From NCBI GenBank assembly GCA_036961345.1, contig JBALVT010000041.1:1-25227 (forward strand): a stretch of 25,227 nt of DNA, in the 5' to 3' direction. The DNA comes from JBALVT01 sp036961345. GTDB taxonomy: Bacteria; Pseudomonadota; Gammaproteobacteria; Pseudomonadales; Halieaceae. Shown here in pieces: positions 22,843 through 25,227 of this stretch (within the stretch, counting starts at the first letter, position 1; every line of letters begins with the position of its first letter). Below the pieces are notes generated by a model. The model saw only the letters and a program-made list of their open reading frames with translations. It was not told the origin of the DNA and made no database searches. The translations under genes and the position numbers were made by a program.

Positions 22843-23414
22843 GCTGGCAGCGCATGGATCATAAAACGCTGGGCATTGTCGGTCTTACCGTTGCGGTTCC
22901 TGTCGTCATTGTTATTTACCTGCTGGCAACGTTTTGGATGTTACGCCTGGATTATCAGGGCGAAATAGACCGGCTGGAACCCCGTATCGCCCGTCTGCGT
23001 GGTCTGGCCGAAAGTGAAGAAGTGCTAAAGGCCTCATCCGGTCAAGTTGGGTCCCGGATTGTTGATCTGGTGTATCCTCACACCCAGGACCGGGCGGCTG
23101 TGGCGGCCGACTTGCAAAAAAATGTGCGGGAGCTCATGGCTGCTACCGGACTAACGGTTTCCAATAGCAGGCTACTGGGCCCGCAGGGCGACGAGGAATT
23201 CGATCGTATTGGCTTGAGTATTACCGTCAGTGGAAGTGTGGCATCGCTTGATGCCACGCTGGAGGAGCTGGCGGCGTTTACGCCATTATTGTTAGTCGAG
23301 ACACTGGAAATCAGGCCCAACAGAGCGTCCAGACGGTCAACTGAGGCCGCACAGCAAACCATTACGGCATCTATGCAATTATTGTCGCTGAGGGGCTTGT
23401 CCAGTGAATATTAA
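22839..23414 (+). CDS. gspM: type II secretion protein GspM (T2SSM-b type)
   Basis: This 191-aa protein has a short cytoplasmic tail, a single membrane segment at about 12-33 (GIVGLTVAVPVVIVIYLLAT), a short coiled segment and a periplasmic ferredoxin-like domain (SITVSGSVASLDATLEELA...LLLVETLEIRP). This is the layout of the GspM-b family found in Xanthomonas-like systems, not the enterobacterial GspM. It partners GspL in the platform. The start overlaps gspL by 4 bases, and the next gene begins 11 bases before its stop. Confidence 0.8.
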   Translation: MSWQRMDHKTLGIVGLTVAVPVVIVIYLLATFWMLRLDYQGEIDRLEPRIARLRGLAESEEVLKASSGQVGSRIVDLVYPHTQDRAAVAADLQKNVRELMAATGLTVSNSRLLGPQGDEEFDRIGLSITVSGSVASLDATLEELAAFTPLLLVETLEIRPNRASRRSTEAAQQTITASMQLLSLRGLSSEY

Positions 23415-23994
23415 AAGCCTGCTCTTATCGCGATACTCAGTTGCCAGCAACCCTTTGATGGCAGAACGCAGGGTGGAATTACTGGCGGTTGTACTGGGGC
23501 TACTCTTTTTACTCCTGCTTCTGTACGGGTTTATCCGCCTACAATTTTTGTCAGAGCCTGCGCCTATTATTCCCTCCTCTGAGTCACTGGAAGTGACTGA
23601 AATGGTGTCAGTGACGGCCGCGGATGCGGAGCAGGCGCTAGAGATTGTATCGCGGCCGTTATTTTGGCCCTCACGCCGACCGCTTCCAGGCTCAGATGAA
23701 GCAGGCGATATCGCTCTGGAAGAGGCCGCTCAGGCGGGTGAGCTCGCCAAGATAAAGGTGCTGGGTATATTTGGGGGTGGTCAGTCTGCGGGAGTGATCG
23801 CTCTGGTGAAGGATAAAAAACGGCGGATTCTGCTTAATGAAGAGGCGATAGGGTGGACGTTACAGTCTGTTGAACCCGATCGAGCAGTGTTTATCAGTAA
23901 CGGCAAGACACAGGAAGTGCAGCTAAAAATGGCCGCTGTGTCTGACAACAATGAGCCGAAAACAAAAAAATTAAACAATGGGGTGAGCAAGTGA
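23404..23994 (+). CDS. gspN: GspC-like/XpsN-like type II secretion protein
   Basis: This 196-aa protein (GTG start) has one membrane segment at about 25-48, a linker, and a small beta domain (LAKIKVLGIFGGGQSAGVI to EVQLKM) resembling the homology region of GspC and PilP-like proteins. There is no PDZ or coiled-coil domain after it, unlike classical GspC. In the xps order the gene between M and D is xpsN, which takes the GspC role of connecting platform and secretin. It overlaps both neighbours, the downstream one by GTGA. Assignment rests on position, topology and the small domain. Confidence 0.75.
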   Translation: MNIKSLLLSRYSVASNPLMAERRVELLAVVLGLLFLLLLLYGFIRLQFLSEPAPIIPSSESLEVTEMVSVTAADAEQALEIVSRPLFWPSRRPLPGSDEAGDIALEEAAQAGELAKIKVLGIFGGGQSAGVIALVKDKKRRILLNEEAIGWTLQSVEPDRAVFISNGKTQEVQLKMAAVSDNNEPKTKKLNNGVSK

Positions 23995-25227
23995 CAACAA
24001 CAAGTCAGTCGAAGGAATGCGGGGTATTTGCGCTTGGACGATTGGGTAGCGCCTGTGCAGTATCTTTCCTGTTGATGAGCTGCACCTCGATAGAGCCCGC
24101 GCAGGTGAGCACTGTCGTCGATGGCCAGGAAGCTGTAGTCGGCGATTCTCCCTCAATCGAGCCGGCCTCGCCCGCCGCAAACCTGTCTACATCTGCGGCG
24201 GATCTCGCCCGTGTGACTGTCGAGGAAGATCACCGGGCAGAGGCCGTGATTTATCGCGGCAACAACAAACAGGTGAAAATCCCGGAGGCACGCAAGCCCA
24301 TAAATTTCGTTGGCGACGATGTCAGCCTGAACTTTGAACAGGCGCCTCTGAGCGAGGTAATGCATGCCATCATGAATGATATTCTGGGGCTCGATTACAT
24401 TGTTGATCACCCGGTGAAAGGCCAGGTGACACTGCGAACGCGCACACCTGTGCCGCGTGACCAGCTACTGGGGATTTTGGAATCGCTGTTGCAGTCCAAT
24501 GGCGCGCTCATGATTCGTTCCAAAGATGATCGTTTTCTGATTACGGGCTCCCAGCACGGTGCCGGACTGTCTTCCGGGGTCTCTGCTTCGGATGTGCCCG
24601 GCGCTGGATTCAGCACCATGATTATTCCCTTGCAATATATTAGCGCCAGCAACATGGCCGATATCCTTAAACCGGTTGCGCAAGAATCGGCCTTTGTGCG
24701 GGTGGACAATGCCCGCAATTTAGTAATGATGCGCGGCACCGGACGGCAGCAGGCAGGCTGGTTGGAAATGGTTGCCACTTTCGATGTTGATATGCTGGCC
24801 GGAATGTCGGTGGGTTTATTTCCGCTGGAAAATACCTCGGTGGACGAGATGACAGCTGCCATTGACGGGCTGTTGGGTGACGGCGGGGATGATAGCAAAA
24901 AGGAGGGAACCAACTTTTCTCACCTGGTTCGACTAATCCCCATCGACCGTTTAAACAGTGTGCTGGTTGTTACCCCGCGCGCCCACTATTTAAAGAAGGT
25001 GGGCACATGGATTGATCGCCTGGATGCAGAGCCCGATTCCAATTTTGAAAAGCGACTGTATGTCTATCCCGTGCAGAATACGACTGCGGGTCGACTTGCA
25101 GATCTGCTTAGTAGTATTTATAGCGGGTCTACAGGGGGAGGTTCCCGCTCATCGAATAACAGTTCGAATGTTCGGTCCGATGTGGCTCCGGGTTTAAATG
25201 AAGAATCGATCGGCTCTTCATCAGGGT
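23991..25227 (+). CDS. gspD: type II secretin GspD, 3' end cut off by window
   Basis: The open frame runs from a GTG at 23991 (overlapping the previous stop as GTGA) to the window end, 412 codons. A signal sequence leads to a lipobox-like LLMSC with Cys31, as in XpsD, which is a lipoprotein. Residue -2 (Met) is off consensus. An N0-like domain follows (LNFEQAPLSEVMHAIMNDIL near 109-128), then repeated ring-building N1, N2 and N3 domains (IPLQYISASNMADILKPV, VGLFPLENTSVDEMTAAI, LYVYPVQNTTAGRLADLL). The window ends in a serine/glycine-rich loop of N3, before the membrane-spanning secretin domain. It forms the outer-membrane channel. Confidence 0.88.
   Translation, partial: MTTTSQSKECGVFALGRLGSACAVSFLLMSCTSIEPAQVSTVVDGQEAVVGDSPSIEPASPAANLSTSAADLARVTVEEDHRAEAVIYRGNNKQVKIPEARKPINFVGDDVSLNFEQAPLSEVMHAIMNDILGLDYIVDHPVKGQVTLRTRTPVPRDQLLGILESLLQSNGALMIRSKDDRFLITGSQHGAGLSSGVSASDVPGAGFSTMIIPLQYISASNMADILKPVAQESAFVRVDNARNLVMMRGTGRQQAGWLEMVATFDVDMLAGMSVGLFPLENTSVDEMTAAIDGLLGDGGDDSKKEGTNFSHLVRLIPIDRLNSVLVVTPRAHYLKKVGTWIDRLDAEPDSNFEKRLYVYPVQNTTAGRLADLLSSIYSGSTGGGSRSSNNSSNVRSDVAPGLNEESIGSSSG

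Overview
The window reads as gammaproteobacterial chromosome. All genes are on the + strand and tightly packed, with moderate GC by eye. It holds two unrelated blocks. The organism is probably a steroid-degrading, perhaps marine, gammaproteobacterium. That placement is an inference from gene content (actinobacterial-type HIP genes next to a Xanthomonas-like type II secretion operon), not from a marker gene.

Block 1 (1-15859) is a catabolic gene set for the last two steroid rings (C/D rings). It opens with the 3' part of a metallo-beta-lactamase-fold hydrolase. After an AT-rich gap with a nested dyad come fadD3 (HIP-CoA synthetase), two overlapping Lrp/AsnC-type regulators, ipdA-ipdB (ring C hydrolase), ipdC (flavin oxidoreductase) and echA20 (ring D hydrolase). 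These are followed by an acyl-CoA dehydrogenase pair, fadA6, an Rv3548c-like short-chain dehydrogenase, a second acyl-CoA dehydrogenase pair, ipdF and a second thiolase. The content mirrors the mycobacterial KstR2 regulon, but no TetR-type KstR2 is present; the Lrp/AsnC pair is the only regulator visible. Most gaps are under 60 bases and several genes overlap, so one long operon starting near fadD3 is likely. Expected flow: HIP is activated by FadD3. IpdF and one round of beta-oxidation shorten the propionyl side chain. IpdC sets up the ring for EchA20 to open ring D, IpdAB opens ring C, and the remaining dehydrogenase, SDR and thiolase functions finish the linear acyl-CoA. No ordinary enoyl-CoA hydratase gene is seen.

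Block 2 (16020-25227) is a type II secretion operon in the order gspE-F-G-H-I-J-K-L-M-N-D, the order of the Xanthomonas xps cluster. The GspC role appears to be filled by a short XpsN-like protein without a PDZ domain. The secretin gene gspD runs off the window end inside its periplasmic domains. A 160-base gap with an extended -10 promoter candidate separates the two blocks.

No tRNA, rRNA, insertion sequence, CRISPR array or phage gene was seen. The most unusual points are the tandem overlapping Lrp/AsnC regulators paired with an AT-rich dyad upstream of fadD3, and two heteromeric acyl-CoA dehydrogenase pairs with opposite gene order.
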